From Bacteroidota bacterium (GTDB taxonomy: Bacteria; Bacteroidota; Bacteroidia; UKL13-3), in the NCBI GenBank assembly GCA_030680835.1, contig JAUXUD010000077.1, positions 1-64,000 on the forward strand: a stretch of DNA of 64,000 nucleotides. The letters are read 5' to 3'. Made by a program: the position numbers and the translations under genes. Every line of letters begins with the position of its first letter. The stretch's first letter is position 1. The notes below the pieces were generated by a model. That model was not told the origin of the DNA and made no database searches. It saw nothing but the letters and a program-made list of their open reading frames with translations. This document shows, piece by piece, positions 35,067 to 43,658 of this stretch.

Positions 35067-35789
35067 ATGGACTTAAAACAATTGATTCGCCTGGTATTAA
35101 ATTTTCTGCATTTAGATATTACAAAAAATTTAGAGTACGACCGGCTAACCAAATTAATTATGAAAAAAGTAATTAATACCGGTTCCAACTGTATTGATGT
35201 CGGTTGTCATAAAGGAGAAATTCTGGATACAATTATTAAGCAATCGCCAAAAGGGAAGCATTTTGCATTTGAACCCATCCCATATTTATACGACCATCTG
35301 ATGACAAAATATAGTTTGCAGGCTAGTATTTATCCTTACGCGTTATCCGACAGCAGTGGAACCACCACATTTCAATTGGTAAAGAATGCGCCTGCATACA
35401 GTGGAATAAAAAGGAGAAGTTATCAGGTTGAAACTCCCGATGTAGAAGAAATTACCGTGGTATTAAAAACTTTGGATGAAGTAATTCCTCAGGATATAAA
35501 AATTGATCTGATTAAAATTGATGTTGAAGGCGGGGAGTATGGGGTTTTGAAAGGTGCGAAGAATTTATTGAAACAATCGAAGCCTGTTATCATTTTTGAA
35601 AGTGGGCTGGGTGCAAGCGATTATTATGGTACAAAACCTGCCGACCTATATAACTATATTACCCTTGACATCGGCCTAAAAATTTCTACCCTTAAGTCGT
35701 TTATAAAACAGGGGAAAGCACTATCGCTGGCTGAATATGAAAAGGATTTCAATACAAATAGTGAATATTATTTTATTGCACATCCATAG
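35067..35789 (+). CDS. FkbM-family SAM-dependent methyltransferase
   Basis: A 240-residue FkbM-type methyltransferase. The SAM-binding loop is CIDVGCHKGEI (about 46-56), with the acidic FEPIPY strand, and LIKIDVEGGEYGVLKGA is the family's strongest signature. FkbM enzymes methylate sugars, glycans and polyketides. The gene adjoins a surface-polysaccharide cluster on the other strand, so a glycan O-methyl transfer is plausible but unproven. Confidence 0.87.
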   Translation: MDLKQLIRLVLNFLHLDITKNLEYDRLTKLIMKKVINTGSNCIDVGCHKGEILDTIIKQSPKGKHFAFEPIPYLYDHLMTKYSLQASIYPYALSDSSGTTTFQLVKNAPAYSGIKRRSYQVETPDVEEITVVLKTLDEVIPQDIKIDLIKIDVEGGEYGVLKGAKNLLKQSKPVIIFESGLGASDYYGTKPADLYNYITLDIGLKISTLKSFIKQGKALSLAEYEKDFNTNSEYYFIAHP

Positions 35790-35887
35790 TTGGCAAGCCG
35801 ATTTGAACCGGGAATTGGATTTGAATTGGAATTTTTTCAGCCTTTAAATATAAAGCAATTGCCAGGCTCACCACATGCACTCAATCA

Positions 35888-37336
35888 TTAAGCCAAATCG
35901 CTTTCACCATCTTCGTTTTGTTGATGGTATAAATCAAGGGCAGTAATCATAGCTAGAAAGCCCCATAAAATAACGGCAATTTTATCCTGTTCGCTGTAAC
36001 TGTTTAATAATCCATGGGAAAGATAGGTAACCAAACCTAAAATAATTGCTGCACTGTATACCCGTATTTGAATATTTCGGCCTTTGTAAACCAGGTTCAG
36101 CCCAACCTTAAAGCTAAAAAAAATGATTGCCAAAAAGCTGATTAATCCCGGCCATCCACTTTCTGCCAGAGGATTTAAATACTCGGAATGTGCATGTCCC
36201 TGATCGCCAAAAGCAGTTGTTATGGGTGTTTTAAATTCTGGATTTTGATAGGGAGCATATGTAAAGGAATAGGCACCCGGGCCAAATCCCACGATGGGTT
36301 TTTCCTCCGCCATGTTAATGGCAGCCATCCATCTGTTAACCCGTTCCAGATTTGAAACATCATTACGTACATTTGAAACGGATTCAAGGTGTTTCTCAAA
36401 ACCTTCTGCCGAATTTTGTTTATTCTGATACAGTTGGTAAAAAATATCATCAAAATTTACAATCACAAATGAGGCGATGATGGCAATAACACCCAACATT
36501 TGCCACAAACGAACGCGAAGTATTAATATAACAGCAAACCCTGCAGCAACAGCCATGCTGATCCACCCGGCTCTGGTAAAGCTTAATATCAGTCCTACAG
36601 AAAATAAACCCAGAAAAAACAAAGCAATAAAAACTGTAATAATATTCAACTTTAGTTTGAATCCAAAAAGAACCCAGCAACATAAAACAGGAATAAAAAA
36701 AGCAATGGCAGCGGCATAAATTCCGTGTGCACCAAAAAAAGGAGCCATGATTTCGAATGATGTTATTTGCGAAAAATTATCATTACTGTGTTTTATAAGC
36801 GTAACAATAATTACAAAACCCAAAGGAATTATATATGCCCATAAATAATTCCGGATATGCTCAAACTTCTTGAATAATACAGTTGCCAGAAAATAAAACA
36901 AGGCAAGAAACCAGGTGCGTGACAGAAAGAATTTAAGGGAAACAATTTTTTCCTGGCTGGTAAATGAGGTAATCAGTATCCATGCCAGATTCACCAGAAT
37001 GGCAATACTGATTGGATGTTTAAGCACCCTGAAATCATACTCACCGTCGATGATGTATTTAAAAATAATCAATAAAAAAATACCAATAATCAAAGGTTCA
37101 TCAGGAAGGCTGATTCCAAGTCCCAAACCAATATTTTCGATGCCAATGGAGAGCGGAACCAAAAACACCAAAAGCAACATGAGTACATCAAGCTTAAGCA
37201 TAGCAAGAAGGGCAACAACTGCCAATGCAGGAATTAGGGGTAGCCAATAAAATTCAAATGCTATACCAATACAGTTGAGCAAAATAAAAATAATGCCCGA
37301 CCCATACAGCCATTTTTGTTTCGCTATGTGATCCAA
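35888..37336 (-). CDS. O-antigen ligase/polymerase-family membrane protein
   Basis: A 482-residue membrane protein with about 11-12 predicted helices and a large periplasmic loop (FDDIFYQLYQ ... EKPIVGFGPGAYSFTYAPY). The FGPGAYS segment and the AHSEYLNPLAE motif are typical of O-antigen ligases (WaaL) and Wzy polymerases. The two are hard to separate by sequence. The chain-length and flippase genes directly upstream favour a Wzy-like role. The start is TTG (37336), 5 bp after the Wzz-like stop. Confidence 0.83.
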   Translation of the reverse strand: MDHIAKQKWLYGSGIIFILLNCIGIAFEFYWLPLIPALAVVALLAMLKLDVLMLLLVFLVPLSIGIENIGLGLGISLPDEPLIIGIFLLIIFKYIIDGEYDFRVLKHPISIAILVNLAWILITSFTSQEKIVSLKFFLSRTWFLALFYFLATVLFKKFEHIRNYLWAYIIPLGFVIIVTLIKHSNDNFSQITSFEIMAPFFGAHGIYAAAIAFFIPVLCCWVLFGFKLKLNIITVFIALFFLGLFSVGLILSFTRAGWISMAVAAGFAVILILRVRLWQMLGVIAIIASFVIVNFDDIFYQLYQNKQNSAEGFEKHLESVSNVRNDVSNLERVNRWMAAINMAEEKPIVGFGPGAYSFTYAPYQNPEFKTPITTAFGDQGHAHSEYLNPLAESGWPGLISFLAIIFFSFKVGLNLVYKGRNIQIRVYSAAIILGLVTYLSHGLLNSYSEQDKIAVILWGFLAMITALDLYHQQNEDGESDLA

Positions 37337-37341
37337 AATAA

Positions 37342-38358
37342 TTAGGCGATTAAAGAATCCTTCTGATTCTGAAATTTCTCAACAAAGAGCAGCACAATAC
37401 AACCCAGAAGGAATGAACCCAGTATAGAACCCAAAACAATTAATGAGCGTATGGGGTATGTTTTACGTTCGGCAGGAGTTGCATTTTGAAGTATAAATAC
37501 ATTACTCAGGCGTCCATCCACATCTATCCGGGCCTGGTCCAGTTTCTTTTTCAATTCATTCATCTGCTCAACCTGCAATTCAAGGGTATTGTATAATTCC
37601 TGTGATTCGGCACCGTATAATGCCAGACTATTTTGTTGTGAACGTACATACTCCGACATGCCGTTTTTGCCAACCAGTTCGGTGAGTGCTTTCGATTGTT
37701 CTTCAACATTATATACACCTTTGGAACCCAGTTCCTGCATTCTTTTTTTGATCGTATTAATTTCTTCTTCCTTACGCTTAAACTCATTTTCAATAATAGA
37801 TAATGCCTGTAAGGCAATTCTGCGCTGTACCTCGGTTTTAACACTATCCAGAATCATTACAATCCCATTGGCTATGAGTGCTGCTGTATCCGGGTTTTCA
37901 TCCAAAACATTTATTTCAATGGATGCATAAGGAGTCTTTTTTGATGAAATGTTTTTATTGTAGAGTTTGCCTAGTTTGTAATTTTTTTCGCGATCGTCTT
38001 TGCTGATTCTGTAATGGGCAAGTAAATTAAACCGGGTTATTACTTTACTTTTCAGGTAATCTGATTCCAAAATCTGCACATATTGTTGCGCTGCAACCTG
38101 TTCTCCAAACTCAAGCGGGTCTTTTTGTTTAACGCGTGTATCGGTTAACAAGGCACTTGAAATTGAGTTATTGGTTGAAGGGTAAAAAACGGCTGTTGAG
38201 AGGAATTTAGGTTTAATAATCCAGGGACTTGAAATAAGTATTGAAAGTATAGCCGATACTCCTGAAATAATAATCAGCGGTTTTTTCCATTTTATTATGA
38301 ATTGAAATACATCAATCAGTTCAAAATAGTATTGTTTCTTTTTCTTATTCATATTCAT
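37342..38358 (-). CDS. Wzz/chain-length determinant-like protein
   Basis: A 338-residue inner-membrane protein of the PCP family that sets polysaccharide chain length. The N-terminal helix is WKKPLIIISGVSAILSILI, then a periplasmic helical region (coiled-coil-like, with EEEINTIKKRMQELG) follows, and a C-terminal helix near PIRSLIVLGSILGSFLLGCIVLLF closes it. The two-helix layout is diagnostic. Lies between the flippase and polymerase genes on one strand. Confidence 0.85.
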   Translation of the reverse strand: MNMNKKKKQYYFELIDVFQFIIKWKKPLIIISGVSAILSILISSPWIIKPKFLSTAVFYPSTNNSISSALLTDTRVKQKDPLEFGEQVAAQQYVQILESDYLKSKVITRFNLLAHYRISKDDREKNYKLGKLYNKNISSKKTPYASIEINVLDENPDTAALIANGIVMILDSVKTEVQRRIALQALSIIENEFKRKEEEINTIKKRMQELGSKGVYNVEEQSKALTELVGKNGMSEYVRSQQNSLALYGAESQELYNTLELQVEQMNELKKKLDQARIDVDGRLSNVFILQNATPAERKTYPIRSLIVLGSILGSFLLGCIVLLFVEKFQNQKDSLIA

Positions 38359-38388
38359 ATTTGCGACAAAAGTATAAAATTACCCTAA

Positions 38389-39840
38389 TTAACTGTTTTT
38401 TTCATTAAACCCCGATTTAATCAATAAAAGTCCCTGCTTCAGGTCAATTATTTTAAACACAATCATAATCAGGAGACTGGAGGTACTTAATAAAGCAATT
38501 CCCCATACCCACGAACTGATAAAATAGCTGGTTCCAACTGCTAAAATAGCAATTAGAAAGACACTTGCCCAGAATTTTTTAACAAAATCATTCTCAAACC
38601 TTACCTGTATTATTTTTTTTCCAAAATAAAAATTGCTTAATCCAATAAATCCTTGCGTACATAAGGCTGTAATAGCTGCACCTTCAGCTTTCATATTTTG
38701 GATCAAAACAAAATTTAAGGACAAATTTATTAACAAAGCCGTTGCAGCAAGAACGTTTAATGTTTTTAAACTGCCATTGGCTGTGAGTAATGTTCCGTAA
38801 ACATACATGGTACTTAATGGGATAAAACACAAAATTATGTATCCAAAAACAGCCCCCGAGTATAACGTACTCTGATAGTTTAAAAGTTCAATAATGGGTT
38901 GACGATAGATAAAACAGGCAATACTGAAAACAAAGGCAGGTATGATCATGATACCGGTACTAAACTGGACGAGGGGGCTAATGTTTTCTTTGGCTGACAG
39001 CATTTTTGAGAAAATAGGTAAGAGCAACATACTCACCAGGGCAACCATCATATTAGCCGCTTCAAGCAAACGATAAGCGGATGCATAAATCCCACTTTGG
39101 TAGTAACCGTCCACCAATAATTTCTGGATAAGAATTACATCAATCCGGGTATAAAATGTCATTATTAATGAAAGCAAGGCATAGGGAAGCATTTTTTTGA
39201 TAATCAGGAGGAACAGTGTTTTATTAATTTTCCATTCCAACCTTTGAAGGTGTGGTTTGATGACTAAAAATGAGATAAAAACAGCAGTTGCGTAAGCCAG
39301 GGTTTGTGCTATTATAAAGTGGGGGATGGTCATTTCGGCAAAACCGAACCAAAGCATCAAACTACATAACACAATCATTAAGGTTCGGTCAACAACCGAT
39401 AACAAAGCATCGGTTCTAAAGAATTGCAGTCCTCCTACAATGCTCCTGAAATAGGTATAAAAGTAGGATAGAATTTGGTTCAGTCCCAGTAACCAAAGCA
39501 ATTGAATACGATAATTGTCGAAACCATTTAGAATACCCAAACCAATCGTAATAATAATATATACAAATGAGGATATAAGTTTAAAAGTTGTGAGTGCAGC
39601 AAATTCACTTTGCAGTTTTTTTGGGTCCTGAGCTATTTGAGAAGAAGTGTATGTGTTGATTCCTAAATCGAGCAGTGTAATAAAGAGCATGGAAAAATTA
39701 AACAGAACGGTATAATTTCCGTATTCTTCAAAGCCTACCAGGTTTTGCACACCCCTGTCGATACCCAAAATCCAAAAAGGTTTGATTAACAGGTTAACAG
39801 ACATTAACAAAATGAGGTTTGAAACGAAGGTTTTTTTCAT
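38389..39840 (-). CDS. Wzx-like polysaccharide flippase
   Basis: A 483-residue polytopic protein with about 12-14 helices throughout, typical of the MOP/polysaccharide flippase fold. A signature-like QLLWLLGLNQILSYFYTYFRS region and paired helices resemble Wzx proteins that move lipid-linked sugar units across the inner membrane. It heads the minus-strand run flippase - Wzz-like - polymerase, so the three probably act in one surface glycan pathway. The glycan itself cannot be inferred, as no sugar-nucleotide genes are nearby. Confidence 0.87.
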   Translation of the reverse strand: MKKTFVSNLILLMSVNLLIKPFWILGIDRGVQNLVGFEEYGNYTVLFNFSMLFITLLDLGINTYTSSQIAQDPKKLQSEFAALTTFKLISSFVYIIITIGLGILNGFDNYRIQLLWLLGLNQILSYFYTYFRSIVGGLQFFRTDALLSVVDRTLMIVLCSLMLWFGFAEMTIPHFIIAQTLAYATAVFISFLVIKPHLQRLEWKINKTLFLLIIKKMLPYALLSLIMTFYTRIDVILIQKLLVDGYYQSGIYASAYRLLEAANMMVALVSMLLLPIFSKMLSAKENISPLVQFSTGIMIIPAFVFSIACFIYRQPIIELLNYQSTLYSGAVFGYIILCFIPLSTMYVYGTLLTANGSLKTLNVLAATALLINLSLNFVLIQNMKAEGAAITALCTQGFIGLSNFYFGKKIIQVRFENDFVKKFWASVFLIAILAVGTSYFISSWVWGIALLSTSSLLIMIVFKIIDLKQGLLLIKSGFNEKNS

Positions 39841-39933
39841 TTTGCAGGGTTCGGTTTAACAGGCATTATTCATTAAATTGGCTGTAAATTTATTCATTCA
39901 TTTAAACTTTGTATCATTGCGCTATAAATCTGT

Positions 39934-40980
39934 ATGAAATTAATTCCAAACAATTACGGTGAAAAACTGGTTTTTGCTGCTTCCATGGCTTTGAGCCGTT
40001 GGGTAAATGGCAGTAAAAATCTGAAAGAGAGCAATTTTCAAAATATATTGGTTTTTAAGCTGGATGAAATTGGGGATATGGTTTATTCGTTACATGTATT
40101 TGATTTGTTGAAACAAAGATATCCCGGGGCAAGGATAACATTGTTATGTAAGCCCTATTGTGTTAGTCTGGTTAATTCCCATCCTTCGATAGATCAGGTA
40201 TTCACGGATATTGATGAATTAATAGAATCGTATGATTTGATTGTTGACCTGCGTGGAAACTGGCATACAATATGGTATGCACTTAGGCATCTACCAAAGG
40301 CAAGATTAGACAGGGGAACGGTGAGATATCAAAATAAAAAATCAGGTGGACATCCACATGAAGTAATAACAAATACTCGGATAATTGCACCTTTGTTACA
40401 TGAAATCCCTGAAATACCAAAGCCCCGAATTTTTGTTTCGGGTATTGCAATTGAAAGGGTTAAACAATACCTTTCAGAAAATGGGATCAATAAATTTGCG
40501 GTACTGCATGCTGGAGCAAGAAAGGTATTGCGCCGCTGGCCAGCTTCAAATTTTGCCAACTTAGCAATTTGGCTCAAACAAACCCATCAGCTCGATTGTG
40601 TTTTAACGGGTGACACAAACGATGATGAATTGGTTCAAACCATTCAAAAACAAATTCCATTTGAGACATTTAATACCTGTAATCTATTTGATTTAACCGA
40701 GTTTGGAGCACTGGTTCAACAAGCTGCTTTATATGTGGGTAATGAAAGCGGGCCCTTATGTATAGCATCCATTTCGGGTACCCCCAGTCTGGGTTTGTTT
40801 GGCCCGGGAGAACCCGTTGTTTTCTATCCTTATGGGAAACATACCGCTTATATTCATCATGTATTGGAATGCAATCCTTGTGATCAGATTCATTGTGTGC
40901 ACCCGGATAACACGTGCATGCAAAGAATTAGTTTGGAGGAAGTGAAGATGAAAGTTAATGGCTTAATCGGTGCACTTTGA
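39934..40980 (+). CDS. Glycosyltransferase family 9 (heptosyltransferase-like)
   Basis: A 348-residue GT9 protein of the ADP-heptose:LPS heptosyltransferase type. The N-terminal segment ILVFKLDEIGDMVYSLHVFDLLKQ and the sugar-binding YVGNESGPLCIASISGTPSLGLFGPGEP are diagnostic. The CNPCDQIHCVHPDNTCM ending is a typical GT9 tail. It is divergent from the flippase gene and adjacent to the polysaccharide cluster, so a role in LPS core or surface glycan is likely. The sugar donor and acceptor are unknown. Confidence 0.87.
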   Translation: MKLIPNNYGEKLVFAASMALSRWVNGSKNLKESNFQNILVFKLDEIGDMVYSLHVFDLLKQRYPGARITLLCKPYCVSLVNSHPSIDQVFTDIDELIESYDLIVDLRGNWHTIWYALRHLPKARLDRGTVRYQNKKSGGHPHEVITNTRIIAPLLHEIPEIPKPRIFVSGIAIERVKQYLSENGINKFAVLHAGARKVLRRWPASNFANLAIWLKQTHQLDCVLTGDTNDDELVQTIQKQIPFETFNTCNLFDLTEFGALVQQAALYVGNESGPLCIASISGTPSLGLFGPGEPVVFYPYGKHTAYIHHVLECNPCDQIHCVHPDNTCMQRISLEEVKMKVNGLIGAL

Positions 40981-40995
40981 TAACTCTGAAACGCA

Positions 40996-41595
40996 ATGGC
41001 ATTAAAGAAATTTTTTCAAAGGGAAGTATTGGAAGCCGGCTGTGATGAGGCGGGGCGGGGTTGTTTGGCGGGGCCGGTATTTGCAGCGGCGGTAATTTTG
41101 GATTCATCCAAAACGATTAAAGGGCTGGATGATTCGAAAAAGCTTACTGAGAAAATGAGATATGCATTACGGCCTGAAATTGAAGAGAAGGCGTTGGGCT
41201 GGGCAGTAGGGAGTTATTCGAATCTGGAAATTGATCAGGTAAATATATTGAAAGCTTCTTTTTATTCGATGCACAGGGCGCTTAACCAGTTAAAGCCTGC
41301 ACCGGGGCATTTATTAATAGATGGAAACCGGTTCATCAAATATAAAAACACGGCACATACCTGCATTGTAAAAGGGGATTCAAAATTTCAAAGCATTGCT
41401 GCTGCATCCATACTTGCAAAAACATACCGGGATGATTTTATGATGAAAATTCATGAGGAATATCCCCACTATTTTTGGGATCAAAATAAGGGCTATCCAA
41501 CTTTTAAGCATCGTGAGGGAATAAAACTTCATGGAGTTACTCCTTATCACCGTCTGACTTTTACATTATTAAATGAGCAATTCAGCTTGTTTTGA
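40996..41595 (+). CDS. rnhB: Ribonuclease HII
   Basis: Cleaves RNA in RNA-DNA hybrids, including single misincorporated ribonucleotides. The acidic metal-binding residues are in AGCDEAGRGCLAGPV (Asp-Glu), in LLIDGNRF (Asp), and in AAASILAKTYRD (Asp). At 199 residues it has the usual RNase HII length. It begins 15 bp after the GT9 gene and may share its transcript. Confidence 0.95.
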   Translation: MALKKFFQREVLEAGCDEAGRGCLAGPVFAAAVILDSSKTIKGLDDSKKLTEKMRYALRPEIEEKALGWAVGSYSNLEIDQVNILKASFYSMHRALNQLKPAPGHLLIDGNRFIKYKNTAHTCIVKGDSKFQSIAAASILAKTYRDDFMMKIHEEYPHYFWDQNKGYPTFKHREGIKLHGVTPYHRLTFTLLNEQFSLF

Positions 41596-41683
41596 CAGGT
41601 TTCTTAAAATTAAGTTAATTGTAACTTTTATTTTTAAATGTTTGTAATATATTCCGCAAAATTTTTCTGCACACCAAATCCGA

Positions 41684-42481
41684 ATGAATCCATTCAATAA
41701 TAAAGTTGTCCTAATCACCGGAGCATCCTCCGGTATTGGTAAGGCACTGGCTATACAATTGGCTGATACAGGTGTAACTTTGATTCTGGCAGCACGACGA
41801 ATGGATGAGTTAAACCTTTTAAAAGAGGAGTGTGAAAAAAAAGGAGCTTCCTGCACTTGTCATTTTATAGATATGGCTGATCCAAAATCCATTGCAGGAT
41901 TTGTTGAAAAGGTTTCTTCCCAATTTTCTAAAATTGATGTTCAGATTAATAATGCGGGAATGAGCCAGCGTTCACAAGCAGAAGTAACTGCTATAGAAGT
42001 TGACCGGAAAATTATGGAGGTAAACTTTTTCGGACAAGTGCATATTACCAAATTACTATGGCCTTTACTGATAAAATCTGCCCATGCAAATATTGTATTA
42101 ATCAGCAGTGTGGTGGGAACATTTGGTTTCCCTCAACGCAGTGCCTATGCGGCTTCGAAGCATGCCCTCGAAGGTTTTTTTGAATCGTGGATGCTTGAAA
42201 ACAAAAGAGAAAATATTCATTTTACAACCATTGCCCCCGGAAGAGTTTATACACATATTTCTTATGCCGCATTAACGGCCGATGGGAGTATGCATAAACA
42301 AATGGACCAAGGTCAGATAAATGGAATTAAGGCCGAAGTGTGCGCTCAAAAAATTATTCGGGCCATTCTTAAAAACAAACGCAAGGTATATATTGTTCAA
42401 TATGAAATGATACTGATTATTTTACGCAAGTGTTTACCCTATTTATTTTTTCAATTGGTTAGAAAACTCAAATTATCATAA
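41684..42481 (+). CDS. Short-chain dehydrogenase/reductase
   Basis: A 265-residue classical SDR. The NAD(P)-binding GASSGIGKA (about 13-21) is followed by NNAGMSQRS, the catalytic Ser in LISSVVGTFG, and Tyr-Lys in YAASKHALEG. The overall pattern, including FHLDMADP-like and FFESWM segments, recalls DHRS7-type reductases. It has a hydrophobic C-terminal stretch (IILRKCLPYLFFQLV) that may tether it to the membrane. The substrate is not known. The VOC gene starts 8 bp after its stop. Confidence 0.86.
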   Translation: MNPFNNKVVLITGASSGIGKALAIQLADTGVTLILAARRMDELNLLKEECEKKGASCTCHFIDMADPKSIAGFVEKVSSQFSKIDVQINNAGMSQRSQAEVTAIEVDRKIMEVNFFGQVHITKLLWPLLIKSAHANIVLISSVVGTFGFPQRSAYAASKHALEGFFESWMLENKRENIHFTTIAPGRVYTHISYAALTADGSMHKQMDQGQINGIKAEVCAQKIIRAILKNKRKVYIVQYEMILIILRKCLPYLFFQLVRKLKLS

Positions 42482-42489
42482 TTCGTAAT

Positions 42490-43533
42490 ATGGCATTTAT
42501 TTCAGGAATTCAGCAAATTGGTATTGGATGCATCGACGCACCTACCACCTTTACATGGCTTAGAAAAGCATTTGGATTAAACGTTAAAATTTTTGATGAT
42601 GTAGCTAAAGCTGCGCTCATGACTAAATACACGGGGGGTGAGATTCATGCAAGGAGGGCTATTTTAGCGATGAACATGAACGGCGGCGGTGGGGCAGAAA
42701 TATGGCAATATACCAGCAGGACTCCCGGAGCCGGCAAAAAAGTAAACTTTGGAGACCTGGGGATAAATGCAGTAAAATTTAAATCCAATAATATTGAAAC
42801 CTCTTTTAAAAATATAAATCTTAATACCGGTTGCACACATCCTGAAAAAAGTCCTTCAGGCAAATTTACTTTTATGCTAAGTGATGAATCCGGTAATAAA
42901 TTTCAGGTGGTAAACGATTCGTCCTGGTTTAAAAAACATGTTTTTATGCAAGGAGGTGTTTGCGGAGCTATTATTGGTGTGAGTAACATTGATTTGTCTA
43001 TTGCATTTTACCAGAATGGTTTTGGATTCAACAATATTGTTTACGATGTTAGCGGAAAATTTAATGATCTGGGTGAAGATGTGAAAGACCAAAACTTCAG
43101 AAGGGTTTTGCTCACATTTGAAAATCCAAATACAGGGCCGTTTAGCAAGTTATTGGGCAATATACAGATTGAACTGATACAGGCACTGGACCGGAAAGGG
43201 CAGAAGACATTTGAAAACCGTTACTGGGGTGATTTGGGTTTTATTCATTTGTGTTTTGATGTATCAAGCATGAACCGATTAAAGTTGAATCTTGAAAAAT
43301 ATAAATACAAGTTTACGGTTGATAGCGGCGATACTTTTGATATGGGAGAATCGGGCGGAAGGTTTGCCTATGTTGAGGACCCGGATGGTACTTTGATAGA
43401 AATGGTAGAGACCCATAAGGTTCCCATTATGAAAAAACTAGGCATTTATTTTAACCTAAAAAACCGTAAATCTCAAAAACCGCTGCCGAATTGGATGGTT
43501 GGTTTGCTGGGATTGAATAAGGTGAATGATTAG
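42490..43533 (+). CDS. VOC-superfamily (glyoxalase-like) protein
   Basis: A 347-residue protein with two or more vicinal-oxygen-chelate modules. The first starts IQQIGIGCIDAPTTFTWLRKAFG, the second IIGVSNIDLSIAFYQNGFGF. GFIHLCFDVSSM and AYVEDPDGTLIEMVETHKV are typical metal-site strands. The fold is used by glyoxalases, dioxygenases and resistance proteins, and no specific reaction can be named. It is tightly linked to the SDR gene upstream, which suggests a shared pathway. Confidence 0.82.
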   Translation: MAFISGIQQIGIGCIDAPTTFTWLRKAFGLNVKIFDDVAKAALMTKYTGGEIHARRAILAMNMNGGGGAEIWQYTSRTPGAGKKVNFGDLGINAVKFKSNNIETSFKNINLNTGCTHPEKSPSGKFTFMLSDESGNKFQVVNDSSWFKKHVFMQGGVCGAIIGVSNIDLSIAFYQNGFGFNNIVYDVSGKFNDLGEDVKDQNFRRVLLTFENPNTGPFSKLLGNIQIELIQALDRKGQKTFENRYWGDLGFIHLCFDVSSMNRLKLNLEKYKYKFTVDSGDTFDMGESGGRFAYVEDPDGTLIEMVETHKVPIMKKLGIYFNLKNRKSQKPLPNWMVGLLGLNKVND

Positions 43534-43658
43534 AAGAATGGCAGGCATGCTATAATTGCATCCTGAGTGATGACATTTGTCAGGTAAGTGGGTCTTGGCT
43601 AATAAATAAAATATTTTTCAACCATTTAATATATACATTCGAATATATATAACCCCAC

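Noticed and set aside
37589-37930. A 113-codon plus-strand ORF opposite the Wzz-like gene, and a similar one (36915-37250) opposite the polymerase gene.
   Set aside because: Both are antisense to well-supported membrane protein genes and resemble no family.
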